Assembly: GCA_038049695.1 (NCBI GenBank)
Contig: CP142452.1
Coordinates: 37,002,501-37,066,500, forward strand
Direction: 5' to 3'
Origin: Cinnamomum chago
Lineage: Eukaryota; Streptophyta; Magnoliopsida; Laurales; Lauraceae
Length of the DNA: 64,000 nt
The notes beneath the pieces were generated by a model, which saw nothing but the letters and a program-made list of their open reading frames with translations, did not search any database and was not told where the DNA came from. Shown in pieces: positions 32,558 through 43,797 of the stretch; within the stretch, counting starts at the first letter, position 1, and every line of letters starts with the position of its first letter. The position numbers and the translations under genes are program-made.

Positions 32558-34878
32558 ATGCCGAGAAGACCAGCTTGCCGTATTGGTGCCAGCTCACATA
32601 TGACAGGGGGACGGGCCAGTTCTTCTAGCGAGCCATCGAGAGTTCGGACGAAGATCGGTGTCTCAAGATCGTGTTACCAAGGTGTGCATGCGAGTTCTTC
32701 GACCGCCGGCCGTCAACCGCCAACGACGTCTGAACGAAGACGAAAACTACAACAGGATCCACTCCCGGAGCAGGTTGAGGAGCATGTTGACAGTTCTTCA
32801 GAGGATGATTCCTCAGAGGAGGAGGCACAGCCGTCCAGTCCCCGTGCATCGGCACCAGGAGAAGAGCATGGTGACAGTTCTTCAGAGGATGATTCCTCTG
32901 AGGAGGAGGCACAACCGTCCAGTCTCCCTGCAGCGGCACCAGGGGAGGATGATTCCCATTTCGAGGAGGGACAGCCATCCAGTCCTCCTACTGCGGCGGC
33001 AAGGGAGGATCCTATCCTCGGCGGTCCGGCCGACCTATCTGTCCTTATGAGTTTTAGGACACACGTAGCCTTGTCCATATGGGACGGGGAGGTACAATTG
33101 CCTTTTTTAATGTTTTAATTAATCGTTTTTCAAGTAAGATGTGTTGAAGTCTATAATAACAGATATTAATGAAGATTTATACTTGTAATGTGCAGGAACG
33201 TGAGTCACTCAAATGTATTAATCATTGGCGAGGGCTGAAGGATTGGTACATACCTTTGCCCGGGGATGGGGTCGATATCCATGTTCCTCGGTTTCATGCT
33301 ATTATAGAAGAGTCTGGATTGGCAGATTTGAAGCGTTTTTGTTACCGATATATCTCCAGCCCTCTGGTATCCAACTTTGTAGAGAGGTGGCAGCCCGAGA
33401 CAAATACCTTCCACATGTCATTTGGTGAGATGATGATCACCTTAGATGATGTGGGTACTCTCCTCGGCATCCTAGTAATGGGACTGCTTGTCCACGCATC
33501 GACCAGTATGGGATTTACTGATCAAGTAGATTTACTTGAGCGTGGACTGGGCGTGGATAGGGCATCTGCGTCAGCTGAGTTGAGAGTAGCGCGTGGTGGG
33601 GTAGTGAGGATGGCCTGGATCAAACGGGTGTGCGGCGAGGTGAGTCCTGCGTCGTCTGTTGAGCAGGTAGAGTGTGCAGCTAGAGGCTATCTTTTGTATT
33701 TGTTAGGCTGCACACTCTTCGCCGATAAGTCAGCCACTCGAGTCCCCATTGCCTACCTACATTTACTGATGGACTTTCCACGGGTCCGTCGTTATGCATG
33801 GGGGGCTGCCGCACTTGCATATCTTTATCGCCAATTGGGCACCGCCGCGAGGGCAGACGTGCGACAGATTGCTAGATATCTGACACTGCTCACGGTAATA
33901 CATATACATATACATGTTCCATCGTAATTGATCATTTAAATTGTATAATTAATAATTCGTATCTTTTGCAGTCTTGGGTGTACGAGCACTTCCCATTTAC
34001 CTGTCCTCCTGCGCAGTGGGGATATATCGCTAGTATGCCTCAAGCGAGCCGCTGGAATGCTGGACAGGATTCTGGGATTGCGAGGGAGAACATAAAACTG
34101 TTGCGTGAGAGGCTGGATGACCTACATCCGAGTGAGGTGAGCACCCATATGGGGTCCTTGGTATCTATTTTACTTTTTTTCAATGGACAAGTTTTTATTA
34201 TAATAATGAGTTCTTTCATTTACTTGCCACAGGTCCAGTGGGATCCGTATACTGGTGTCAGGGCTCATCATCCATTCCATCAGATATCTTTCTTCTGTGG
34301 TTGCTTGAGAGCGCTAGATGTCATTGAACCCTACCATCCACATAGGGTTCTCCGACAGTTTGGATATGTACAGACCATCCCACCCGCACCGCTCGCCCCC
34401 ATTCGTGCGTCTCGGGGATCTACTGCTGGACAATACAGGGTCTCTTACAGATTTCTAGACCAGTACTGGGTTACTTGGGAGGATCATGTATTGTCCTTAG
34501 CGCACCGCGGCCATCGAGCGCAACATGCATGGGAGTGCTCACCCGACTACCTCGAGTGGTTTTTTAGGATTTCACACCCTCTAGTACAGAACCCCGAACG
34601 TCATTCCCACTATCACCCTAATGAGGGTATAGCTGGCCCGACTCCAAGAGTGGTGAGTGTTTGTACTTTATCGAAACATTATGCATCCATTTGTTATACT
34701 TATCTTAGGTATTGACACAGTTAATTGTTTCTTATAAATCACTCGGGCGAGGGACCATCTCCGCGCTACGATTGCACGAACGGAACAGCCTGCATATTTC
34801 TATTACCGGGCACTCCAAACCACCCTCGAGATCCTGGAGGGCTTGCCGGTGACGTACCGACGACGTACAGATCCATGA
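32558..34878 (+). CDS. Plant mobile domain (PMD) protein carried by the MULE
   Basis: Exons 32558-33091, 33196-33894, 33972-34136, 34233-34652 and 34709-34878, all with GT-AG introns. The start MPRRPACRIG was chosen because upstream in-frame codons lie in the 33-bp array. Exon 1 encodes a Ser/Glu/Asp-rich low-complexity region with two repeats of SSSEDDSSEEEAQPSS, ending at LMSFRTHVALSIWDGE. Exons 2-4 form the PMD: FVERWQPETNTFHMSFGEMM, YLLYLLGCTLFADKSATRVP, YAWGAAALAYLYRQLG, VQWDPYTGVRAHHPF, FFCGCLRALDVIEPYHPHRV, APIRASRGSTAGQYRVSYRF. Exons 1-4 are open; exon 5 needs one frame change near 34740 to reach RARDHLRATIARTEQPAYFY and its stop. The PMD is related to MAIN/MAIL1 silencing factors and occurs in MULE and gypsy elements. 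Its role in the element is unknown; nuclear localisation is inferred. Confidence 0.88.
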
Positions 34879-35149
34879 TGGCATGAGGGTTTTTCTTTTG
34901 TCTTATTCTTTTGTTAAGTCTGTATGGATGGGAAATTAAAGCATACACTTTAGAGGATGTATGGATGGGTTTATCCATTTTTACGATGTAAGGAATTTTT
35001 TGGATATGTATGGATGGATCACCTGATTTTTGGATGTATCCATTTTTTTAATGGATGTTTTGAGGATACAGTTTTTTATGTTTGAACTTGTATGTTTTAT
35101 ATGGATATGTATGTTATGTGTTTCTGTCCGAATAATTGGTAAAATACAC
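34879..35149. other. Intergenic between PMD 3' end and array 2
   Basis: AT-rich 3' flank with repeated ATGGATGG/GGATGTATGG motifs. No gene is present. It probably holds the PMD 3' UTR and polyadenylation signals. Confidence 0.5.
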
Positions 35150-35315
35150 TGCACGGCCACCATGTTCCGAGCAAATAGCTGTGTGCACGGCACTTTATTA
35201 ATGTGCAAATAGTTTATGCACGGCAACTTTCTGCCGTGCATTATCCATTTGCACGGAACATATTTGCCGTGCAGAACACATTTGCCCAGCCATGTTTAAT
35301 CGAGCAGTTGTTAAT
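35150..35315. repeat. 33-bp palindromic array 2 (5 units), between the two MULE genes
   Basis: Units start at 35150, 35184, 35217, 35250 and 35283 (the first is 34 bp, the others 33). They have the same TGCACGG / CCGTGCA half-sites as array 1, with more decay in the first and last units. It lies in the short space between the convergent PMD and transposase-OTU genes. Confidence 0.95.
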
Positions 35316-35451
35316 GAAGTAATACCTTCTTTGGAATATTATTAATGAATTAATACACAACATAAACACATAAAGACCTCATCGAATTCATTGGCCATCC
35401 AATACAAAATAGGTAATATGTTTGTTTACATCAAATTGAGAGTACACATAA

Positions 35452-38342
35452 TCAATCACTGTCAAGATTGACCGACTCCTGCGTCGCGACACTGTTTCCA
35501 ATCAATTCTCTGAATTGCTCGATGCTCTTTGCATATGGGAGCTGCCATCTGTTTGCTTCAGGATGGTGGTGTCTATGCCAATTTGTAGCGATGGGAGGCA
35601 TGGGTGATTCGGGTTTCATGAAGACCTGAACAAAATGGTTTCCATTGACGAAACCAACCGCGAGCACTTTGTGAGAACTTGATGGAATCGGGGATGATCT
35701 CAAAGGCAGGAAAGTAAGGCACTGCTGCAGTGAAAGAAGGACCAATACAACGTTATAATATGAAGATATTAAGTGACCTATGTCCGGCATTGTCATCCAT
35801 CGATCAAATGAAGGATTGCTTTCAAAGTAACACAATGCATAATACAGCTCCACAACCCTGTCCTCTCCTCCATAGACCAGTGCATAATAATTTTGATACC
35901 TCTGCAATTCATTGCTCAAATCCATTCTAACTTGCATCCATTTATCCTCGCCCAGGCCTAGGAGACCAGCTATCGCTCTGAATCCACAATTACCATCAGC
36001 TGCAACATCCTTAATAGTGTGGATATAGGGGCCCAAAGACTAAGGAAGCAAATGCAGAAACGTACATGACCGAGTGCGACGGACAGTCATTTTCTCCTTA
36101 TTCTTCGTTGCAACTGTATTGCTTAATCTAGCTGGAACGCTATCTTTTATCGACAGTGCGTATTCAAAATTAGATGATTCCCGACGCGTAGATCTATCCA
36201 ACTTCTTTCTTTTCGATGATGATCGATCGCGGGTATTCAATTTTACGTCTGGTTCGATAAGAGAAGTAGATGAAGGACAACCGAGTTCTCTAAGTTTTCT
36301 TAAAATTTGTATTTTACCCTTCTGATCACTACTTTGAAATCTCTTAGTGATCAACTCGAACTCTGAAGTTGTGGTCAACTCAAGGGCTTCGTTCACCATA
36401 GTGGCTTCTAAATTGAGCTTCCGCCAATAGTGGTGGACACTACTCAGTGGTATATGAGAACCTTCTCTTATGTACTCGGCAATTTCATGTGCACATGGCA
36501 AACCATGAGTCCGTCGGATTATGCACCCACTGATGTAGAATCTGGACCAATATCACTAGCCCTTAACGACTCATTTAACACTATATCCAAAGCATTCCTT
36601 GATAGAAATCCTCTCAATTCACGAAACAGTGCCGGTTTGAACTTATGTTGCACGGTGTTCAAACTCTTTTCAAAAGAAGCCTTTATTTCTGTAAAAAGCA
36701 ACTCTAGCAAGGCATGTATAACCTGCCAGGACGAATCAAAGCTACAGCTTGATGTGCCTAGGTGTCTCTTTAATTTTGCATGTGCACTCTCAGCTCTGTT
36801 AGTAGTGACGTTCCCAAAGTGCATATGCCGATCCGTCCATGCAGCCACAAATTGCTCCTTATGCTTATTCAACCATGAGGTCTTCACATAATCAACAGCA
36901 TGTGGATACCCACAGTAATTCCGTTCCAAAGCACTTAGCATTTGCATGTAGTCGCTTTCAGTTGGAGAGACTACCAACGTGTTCCAACAAGAGATAAATG
37001 CAACCCATCTGTCGTTGGTCTCAAAACACTTCTTACAATTTGCCAAGATGTTCCTAGAAATATGCCACCTGCATAATAAGTTTGTTGCATTCGGAAAAAT
37101 AACATTTATTGCATTCATCAGCGCTAACTCTTTGTCTGTGACAATCACACGGGTCGTGATGCATCCATCCATTAATTCCTTAAGCCTCTCCAAAGCCCAT
37201 CTATAATTGGCCCCCCTCTCTGATTTAAGGTACACAAAAGCAACAGAGAACGTCAATTGAGTAGATGTGACACCAACAATCTCAAGCAAGGGAAGTCGAT
37301 ATCTATTAGTCTTGTATGTGGAATCCATTATCAAAACTTCTGGAAATGCACGTAATAACTGAATAGATGATGGATGTGCCGAGAATAGGTTCATGATAAC
37401 ATCTGTAGCATCGTTGCTAGTGTGATACTCAATGTAGTTGTTCTCTTCCAAATGCCTCATGAGTTGCTGTATTTGTGATCGACCGGCCATCTCTGTCACC
37501 TTAAACTTCTGGCGAGCATTGTAGATACTCTTAATTGTAGTGGTGTTGTGCACATCCCTTTCCTGCAATGTTCAAAGGATGTTCCTCGGTTTCACCAAAC
37601 TCTTAGACATATCAATCAAAACGTTGATTTCTTCCACAGAAAGCCTCCCAACAAACCAGTACCCCTCTAGATGCTGTGCGTTTGGATGATTGTGCACCCC
37701 ACAAACCACTGTTAACATCCAATCGTCGTCAGTTGCCAACTTTCGACCCTTCAAAGCAAAAGGGCAACTACACTTCTTCGTTCCCGTTGCCTTGTTAGGA
37801 TTTCTCTTCTCGAATACCTTCGATGGACTCCTATAACTACCACTTCTCTCACAAGAAAAAATGATTCTCGGCTTCCTTCCATCTCCACCAGCATCCCAAG
37901 TCTTGATTACAATTACCAAGCCATGTTTCTTTCCAACATCCCTTGTCCATTGGATTAGGCCCTCTCGACTTCTGAATATCATGTTAGTGGTGAAGACATT
38001 TGTAAAATCCAAAAGGCACTCACTGGCACCGGTTGATTCAACCTCCTGCAAATATATCACAAATTTTTAGATTAGCACTGTACACTCATTTATTAATTTT
38101 GCACGGTTTATATAGGCGGTGCAAAATTATTCTGCACGGTTTATATAGGCGGTGCAAAATTATATTGCACGGTATATATAGGCCGTGCAGAATAATTTTG
38201 CACGGTATATATAGGCCGTGCAATATAATTTTGCATGTCTTATAGAATGCCGTACAGGACGTGAGAAAACAAAAAAAAAACGAACGAAATGAAGTCAAAA
38301 TGTATATACCTCATTTTCGTAGATCGTCAACTGCTTGTCCAT
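35452..38342 (-). pseudogene. MULE transposase with FAR1-like, SWIM and OTU protease domains
   Basis: Exon 1 (38342-38310) encodes MDKQLTIYENE; intron 1 holds array 3; exon 2 runs from 38045 to a stop at 35452. Domains in order: a FAR1/WRKY-GCM1-like DNA-binding region (RSREGLIQWTRDVGK, then KCSCPFALKG and VVCGVHNHP); the MULE DDE core with Asp in EVLIMDSTYKTNRY, Asp in VIVTDKELALMNA, LCRWHISRN, and Glu in TTNRAESAHAKLK; a SWIM finger (CIIRRTHGLPCAHEIAEY); then an OTU cysteine protease with the Cys box DVAADGNCGFRAIAGLLG and His in NGNHFVQVF. Lesions: TGA at 37572-37574, a frameshift at about 36517 destroying the first SWIM cysteines, and TAG at 36040-36042 just before OTU. The flanking frames are otherwise continuous, so the parent gene was probably a single fusion of roughly 850-870 residues. 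OTU enzymes remove ubiquitin; why a transposon carries one is unknown. Confidence 0.92.
38100..38264. repeat. 33-bp palindromic array 3 (5 units), in transposase intron 1
   Basis: Units start at 38100, 38133, 38166, 38199 and 38232, each 33 bp. The first four are nearly identical: TGCACGG, TTTATATAGG or TATATATAGG, then [C/G]GGTGCA or CCGTGCA. The first two share one base change in the right half-site. This is the most homogeneous of the three arrays, so it probably expanded most recently. It lies between the GT donor at 38309 and the CAG acceptor at 38046-38048. Confidence 0.96.
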
Positions 38343-38688
38343 ATTGCAAATGCCTACTTTAAATACACAATGTGGTGTAGGGATAATTGTACTTCCAAGT
38401 TCGTTCAATAAATGGAGGAGACTTGATGATATATTAAAAAGAGTTAGAAGAAATGATGATGAAGGAGATGAAAATCAATGAGGAAGAAGGAGTGCAGAGG
38501 TGCAGTGAGAAGGGAATGGATAAAGGGATAGGAGGAGGAGAAGAAGAAGAAGAGACTGGAGACCCACTGCTGCTGGTGAACCAAAGGAGGAAGACGGATG
38601 TTGATGGTAAGGGAAATTTTGTCCTTTCACCCGAGGGCATTTTAGTAATTAAAAAATATTTAAGTTGTGGGTGTATTCATCACTTCCA
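38343..38688 (-). promoter_or_regulatory. MULE right end: probable promoter/5' leader of the transposase gene
   Basis: Noncoding on the minus strand, CT-rich near 38450-38560 like the leader at the other end. Plus-strand frames here are glutamate-rich shadows. It borders the right TIR (38689-38710). Confidence 0.5.
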
Positions 38689-38710
38689 GTGGGTGCGAAT
38701 AGAATTTCCC

Positions 38711-40653
38711 AAAGGTTATCAAATTTATGACCTCGAGACTAAGTCTACCTCTATCAGTCGTGATGTCATATTTCACGAGAATGTTTTTCTTATAGAGAAA
38801 TCAAAACTAACCATTTTGACAACTCGCCTGTCCTACCCATTCCCTCTCATGACATTGATGATGGTCCCACTACACCTCTTCATCCGACCAATGATTGTTC
38901 TCCTCCAACCCATTCATCCCCACCACTTTCTAATAGAATTTCCACATCTGATCAACCCCTGTCCTCACCACCTCCTTCACATTCAGATCCAGTCCCTATT
39001 CCACATCGTTCTACCCGTATTTCTAAAACCCATCATTCTTAAAAGACTACCATTGCTCCACCACCATCGCTTCTATTGCTCCATCTTCCTCAAAGAAAGG
39101 TATTGCACACCCTTTGTCTAGTTATTTGGATTATAATAATTTGTCACCCAAATATCTTGCTTTTCTTGTTGGTATCAGTTCTCATACAACGCCGACATCC
39201 TTTTCCACTGCCGTGAAGATACTTGAATGGAGAGATGCAATGGCTACTGAAATACGTGCACTAGAAGCCAACAGAACATGGGTTGTCACTCCTTTACCAC
39301 CTGACAAAAAACCCATAGGATGCAAATGGGTTTACAAGATCAAACATCGACCCGATGGTTCTATAGAATGATATAAAGCACGTCTTGTTGCCAAATGATA
39401 TACACAAACTGAAGGCCTGGATTATCATGGGACATTTGCCCCTGTGGCAAAGCTAGTGACTCTGCGTTGCCTTCGTGCCATTGCTTCCATCCAAAAATGG
39501 TCCATACATCAACTTGATGATAACAATGCATTTCTCCATGGTGATTTAGAGGAGAAGGTTTACACGAAGATCCCACCTGATTTTTTCAAGCAAAGGGGCA
39601 ATTATGTTTGTCGGCTTCATAAGTTGATTTATGGCTTAAAATAGGCTTCAGGAAATTAGTTTTTCAAGCTATCATTAACTCTTATTGCTACTAGTTTTGT
39701 GCAATCTAAGGCTGATTATTCTCTTTTTAGCAAAATTTCTGGTCACCTGTGTGCACACATGCTAGTTTATGTAGACGATATTATAATTACAGGTAATGAC
39801 TCAATAGCAATTTCTCACTTGAAAAGTTTCTACATACAAGATTTCTATAAAGAAATTGGGCCAACTCAAGTATTTTCTTGGCATAGAAGTTGCTCGTTCT
39901 TCAAAGGGAGTTTTTTTATGCCAACGAAAATACACTTTAGAGCTTTTACAAGATGCTAGCCTATTGGGTGCACGACCTGCAGATTTTCCAATGGAGCAAC
40001 ATTTAAAGTTGACCTCCACTGATGGTGACCCTCTACCAGATGCTTCATCTTATAGACGACTGGTTGGTCAACTTATCTACTTAACAATGACTCGTCCTGA
40101 CATAACATATAGTGTCCACATTTTAAGCCAGTTCATGCAACATCCTCTTCAACCTCATCTTGATGCTGCTCATCGGTTACTTCGCTATCTCAAAAGCACT
40201 CTCGGCCAAGGCATTTTACTCTCCTCTTCCAGTCCACTCCAATTATCTGGATATTATGACTCTGATTGGGCCAGTTGTCCAATGACTCGCAGATCTACCA
40301 TTGGCTACTGGACTTTTTTAGGCACCAGTCCTGTCTCATAGAAGGCAAAAAAGCAACCTACAGTTCCCCGTTCTTCTACCTAGGCTAAATATTGTGCAAT
40401 GGCTCTTCTCACTTGTGAGATTACTTGGTTAAAATATCTTTTATACGATCTTGGAATTTCTCATGACCAGCCCATTACACTATTTTGTAACAACAAGGCA
40501 GCCCTGCACATTGCTGCTAATCCTGTTTTTCATGACCAGACTAAATATATTGAATTAGATTGTCATCTAGTTCGAGAAAAGATACAATCTGGGCTTATAC
40601 AGACTGCTCATCTTCACACTTCTAAACAGCCTGCGGATCTCTTCACTAAATAA
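38711..40653 (+). pseudogene. Copia reverse transcriptase and RNase H, interrupted upstream
   Basis: Resumes with KGYQIYDLETKSTSIS after the MULE. RT: EWRDAMATEIRALEANRTWV, GCKWVYKIKHRPDGSIE, then a stop; FAPVAKLVTLRCLRAIAS, AFLHGDLEEKVYTKIPPDFF and the catalytic MLVYVDDIIITGND (intact YVDD). The connection region LKYFLGIEVARSSKG and RNase H (SGYYDSDWASCPMTRRSTIG, LFCNNKAALHIAANPVFHD) follow. Stops or shifts occur near 39369, 39396, 39642, 39850, 40339 and 40381. This is replication machinery of the copia element, now dead. Confidence 0.92.
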
Positions 40654-40964
40654 AGCATTGGGTCGTGATCGTATTCGACTATTAATTGACAAGTTGGGCA
40701 TGCAAAATATTCATGCTCCAACTTGAGGGGGCGTATTGAATTATTCTTGACCTTCACATTGTCAATGACCGTGCATTAAAGTATTTCCTTGTATAGAATC
40801 CTCCATTGTATCAATCACCACAATCATGGGAATGCCCACGGTGTTAATCACTACAATAATGGGATTGCCCACTGTAACTTTTCTAATTTCACTCCTTGTA
40901 TATTTATTTATAGCGATAGATTAATGAAAGAAAGTTAAGTCACTGTCATATTTCATTCTTAACA

Positions 40965-41150
40965 AACTCTAATTAAAGTAATATAATCCGGTTGTAGTTT
41001 AGTTTTATTCATTTCATCAAACATCCTCAGCGCTTCTTTACTCTGCCCATGAGCAACAAACCCATTGATCAAAGTTGTCCACGTCAACACATTTCTCTCA
41101 GGCATTGCGTCGAACACCCTCATAGCACCCTCAAAGCTAGAATTTCAGCA
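40965..41150 (-). pseudogene. PPR gene fragment, copy 2 (upstream half)
   Basis: Continuation of 28951-29213 after the copia element. It follows the 3' LTR at AACTC, then TAATTAAAG, and encodes FDAMPERNVLTWTTLINGFV-type PPR helices on the minus strand. Confidence 0.83.
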
Positions 41151-41632
41151 TACAGTTGGGGTACGGTGTTAAAAAAAAAAAAAACCACAGCGATCTCATT
41201 TACATACAAGGCTATGCTAATCCAACAATGGAAACGGAACTAATACACTACAGATTCCATCATAGAGTACAAAAATTAGAAAGCAAAGATGGAAGCACTT
41301 GCATGACAGAGAATCCACCATAGCAAACAACACCAAAAGGGGAAAAAAACAACAATATTTAGAGAGGATTTTGACCTGCAAGAGTCGAAATCCAGACAAA
41401 ACAAAACATCCTCTTGGTCACCAAAAGCTCGTTTTTGAACGTGAGGAGAAGAAGAGACAACTCCTGTTTCCTTTACCAGCTAAACAGTGCCACAGGAGCT
41501 GTAATGTCATCTTGCATCTTATTGGGCCCCATCACAAAGGTGGGTGCAATGAAACAAGCATGTCAAGTTACTCTCTTTTACATAAGGATAAGGAAGAAGA
41601 GAAGAAGATATAAGGAAATAAGGATAAGAAGA
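41151..41632. repeat. Segment X, copy 2
   Basis: Same segment as 25576-25997 and 49926-50440. Includes AAGCTCGTTTTTGAACGTGA, which copy 1 lacks, and ends at the same GA-rich junction with Helitron Rep. Confidence 0.75.
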
Positions 41633-43220
41633 AAGAAATGGGCATTTGCAAGTCTTCTCTTTTGAAATTCAATGACATACACATAAGCAGCAATTGGTCC
41701 AAATATATATATATATATGTTTTTTGAACAAATCATCTTTTAGCTCTTCCAGTTTTGCTCTAAATACTCGTGCGATCAAATCAGGCATATTCTGCGCTTC
41801 TTCAGATGATTAAGTTTGTTTTTAATTTCAAACCAAGAAGGATTACATGTCATTGTTAAAAATATATTAGGCTTTCTAAAACGTTCAACCAATGCCATTG
41901 CATCTATATAACGTCGCCTCATATCTCTTGGACCACCTATAAATGATGCTGGTAAGACAGTTCTATGTCTAACTTTGGAACCATGAGTTTCTCCAACTAT
42001 AATACTACCAACAAGCCCCTGATATAGATCAGCTCGTATTTCATCTTGTCGATAACGAAGGTAGTCCAACAACATATTGCTGTAGCTTGATACAGAGAGC
42101 TCTCTAGCTTGATGTACATGTCCACAACATATTGCTGTAACAAACGACCGGAGTGCAGTAGTAATGAAGGACAATTTTCCCGTATTTGCAATTTGTAGCA
42201 ACAATACTCGCGACAAGACACATCCTTTCTCTTGTTAACTTTCCTTTGGTTCACCGGAAAACATTAAAAAAATTTATTATAATATGTTCAATATCAGCAG
42301 TATAATTTAAATAAGTAATGTATCATCAGTACCTTGCCTTTCTTTTTGAAGGAGATCTTCTGGTGATGATATTTGGGAAGGATTAGGAGATGTTTGTCCT
42401 TGACGCTTTCGAAATTATTTTGGTTAATCTCTGTATTCCTTTATGCCATCCAGTATCACCATATAGAAATAATAATGGATATTGCAATGGATCATTACAT
42501 CCAAAATAATATTGCACTCAGTGACTATGGCCCGAATGACTATGGACATTTATATCGCGTTCACCATGCGTGCTAGAGTCATAATTCTCTATCCATATTG
42601 CTGCTACTTGTGATTCTGACGGAGTATTTATACACTCTTTGGTTTAACCCGACATCGCACTTGATTACAATGTGAAGGCTTTCCAAAGTAGGTACATGTT
42701 GAAGGCTCCGGAAAAATGAGCAGTATGGATTAACTGATAAGATATTGAGCATCTTTTGAATGATGAATGGATTAATTTTTGATGATATCTGTATGCGGTT
42801 CTCTAGTTCATGTTCCGTATCATAAAAATAGAGTTACAAGCAAGAAGGACGTCCATATGTGGGTACCAAGTCATTGATATAGTGGTATACCTGACCTTGT
42901 ACCTTAAATGTATATATTACTTTTTGTCTTCTGCAAAGAACTCTATCATATTTGACACCAAACGATGTAAATGCAAGAGTGTTATTATATGTATGAACAT
43001 ATTTTCTAAATTCTAAAGCATCTCTTGAGTTTGACTTAAATAGTGAATGGAGTTCTTCGGGGGCATGATTTGAAACCAGTGATATTTGACTAAAGGAGCA
43101 GCAGAAGCCTACAGGTTCACAATAAAGTCTCTTTGCATTGCAATATTCACTTGTTGAAGAAGATGGTAAAATAGATGGTTCTTGAGATATATTTTGAAGA
43201 ACTTCATCGGTACATGTGGA
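41633..43220 (-). pseudogene. Helitron Rep (HUH) domain, copy 2
   Basis: Collinear with copy 1 at 25998-27590. It reads RRRYIDAMALVERFRKPNIF, MTCNPSWFEIKNKL and YVYVIEFQKRRLANAHFF. The first metal-binding His of the HUH pair is Asn here (41638-41646), and the TA expansion at about 41704-41718 again disturbs the frame. Unlike copy 1 it keeps YPLLFLYGD where copy 1 has a stop, but it has a short duplication near 42070-42140 and several frame losses at 42630-43020. Inactive. Confidence 0.88.
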
Positions 43221-43797
43221 GCTAGAAGGGATTTTATCTATGATAAATATAAAAGCAAGAAAGAAGTATAGTTTAGTTACTTTGAAGATTAAAAAAAATA
43301 AAATTAGATAATTATATATGCGCCTAAACTTTTGTACTTATTCGAAGAGAAAATGAAGTATATATAATGTTTTATTACCTTTAAGAGCTTCATTCTTTTT
43401 TTTATGAAGTAGAGTGATGACGCGCTTTTGACGTTGATCCTATTAAAAAAATTAAAAAAAAAACTTACCATATGCCCGTACTTTAAGTGTTAAGTGATTA
43501 CAGGCTGTAATTCTTACCAACTTCATGAGTACTCAATTTTTTGTTTGCCTTTGTTTGATGTTGTTGATGAAAGATAGTCAACTTGATTCACTAGTATAGT
43601 GAAAATCAAAGAATTGTTAGTCAATGATAAGAGTTTCAATAATTGATACATAACTTTAGGAAAAGAATAAAATATATTTTTTATTTTGTTATTGCTATAC
43701 CTAGTTCAGAAATAGAGTTCCTTGATGAAGACAATTCTGAATCAGGTGCAACTCCTACTTTTTTTCTTTTGTACGCCTCCTTTTTTTCTATAGTTAT
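43221..43797. repeat. Helitron 5' leader, copy 2 (left part)
   Basis: Collinear with 27591-28170. It is cut by the solo LTR that follows and resumes at 48826. No gene. Confidence 0.7.

Larger units (their letters stand above)
31736..38710. mobile_element. Mutator-like element (6,975 bp) carrying PMD and transposase-OTU genes
   Basis: It lies between perfect 9-bp duplications. Terminal inverted repeats of about 22 bp: left GAGAAATTTTATATGCACCC (31736), right the reverse complement of GGGAAATTCTATTCGCACCC (ending 38710). Inside are a plus-strand PMD gene (32558-34878), a convergent minus-strand gene for FAR1-like, MULE, SWIM and OTU domains (35452-38342), and three arrays of a 33-bp palindromic repeat. 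Both gene 5' regions point at the element ends, as in MuDR. The transposase has lesions (two stops and a frameshift), so the copy is recently inactive rather than ancient. It split the integrase-RT junction of the host copia. Confidence 0.97.
29219..40964 (+). mobile_element. Ty1-copia retrotransposon, structurally complete, with a nested MULE
   Basis: LTRs at 29219-29449 and 40734-40964 (231 bp each, TATTGAATTATTC to TTAA[T/C]A) are flanked by the 5-bp duplication AACTC (29214-29218 and 40965-40969). A primer-binding site TGGCATCAGAT follows the 5' LTR at 29450; a polypurine tract (GAGGGGGCG) precedes the 3' LTR. Without the nested MULE the element is about 4.76 kb. The size, short LTRs and domain order PR-INT-RT-RH suggest an Ale/Retrofit-like clade, which is a guess. 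Coding regions carry many stops and shifts, so it is not autonomous now. Confidence 0.96.

Noticed and set aside
32625-33078. Minus and alternative plus-frame ORFs over PMD exon 1
   Set aside because: They are shadows of the Ser/Glu-rich PMD exon; only the frame leading to SFRTHVALSIWDGE joins the next exon.
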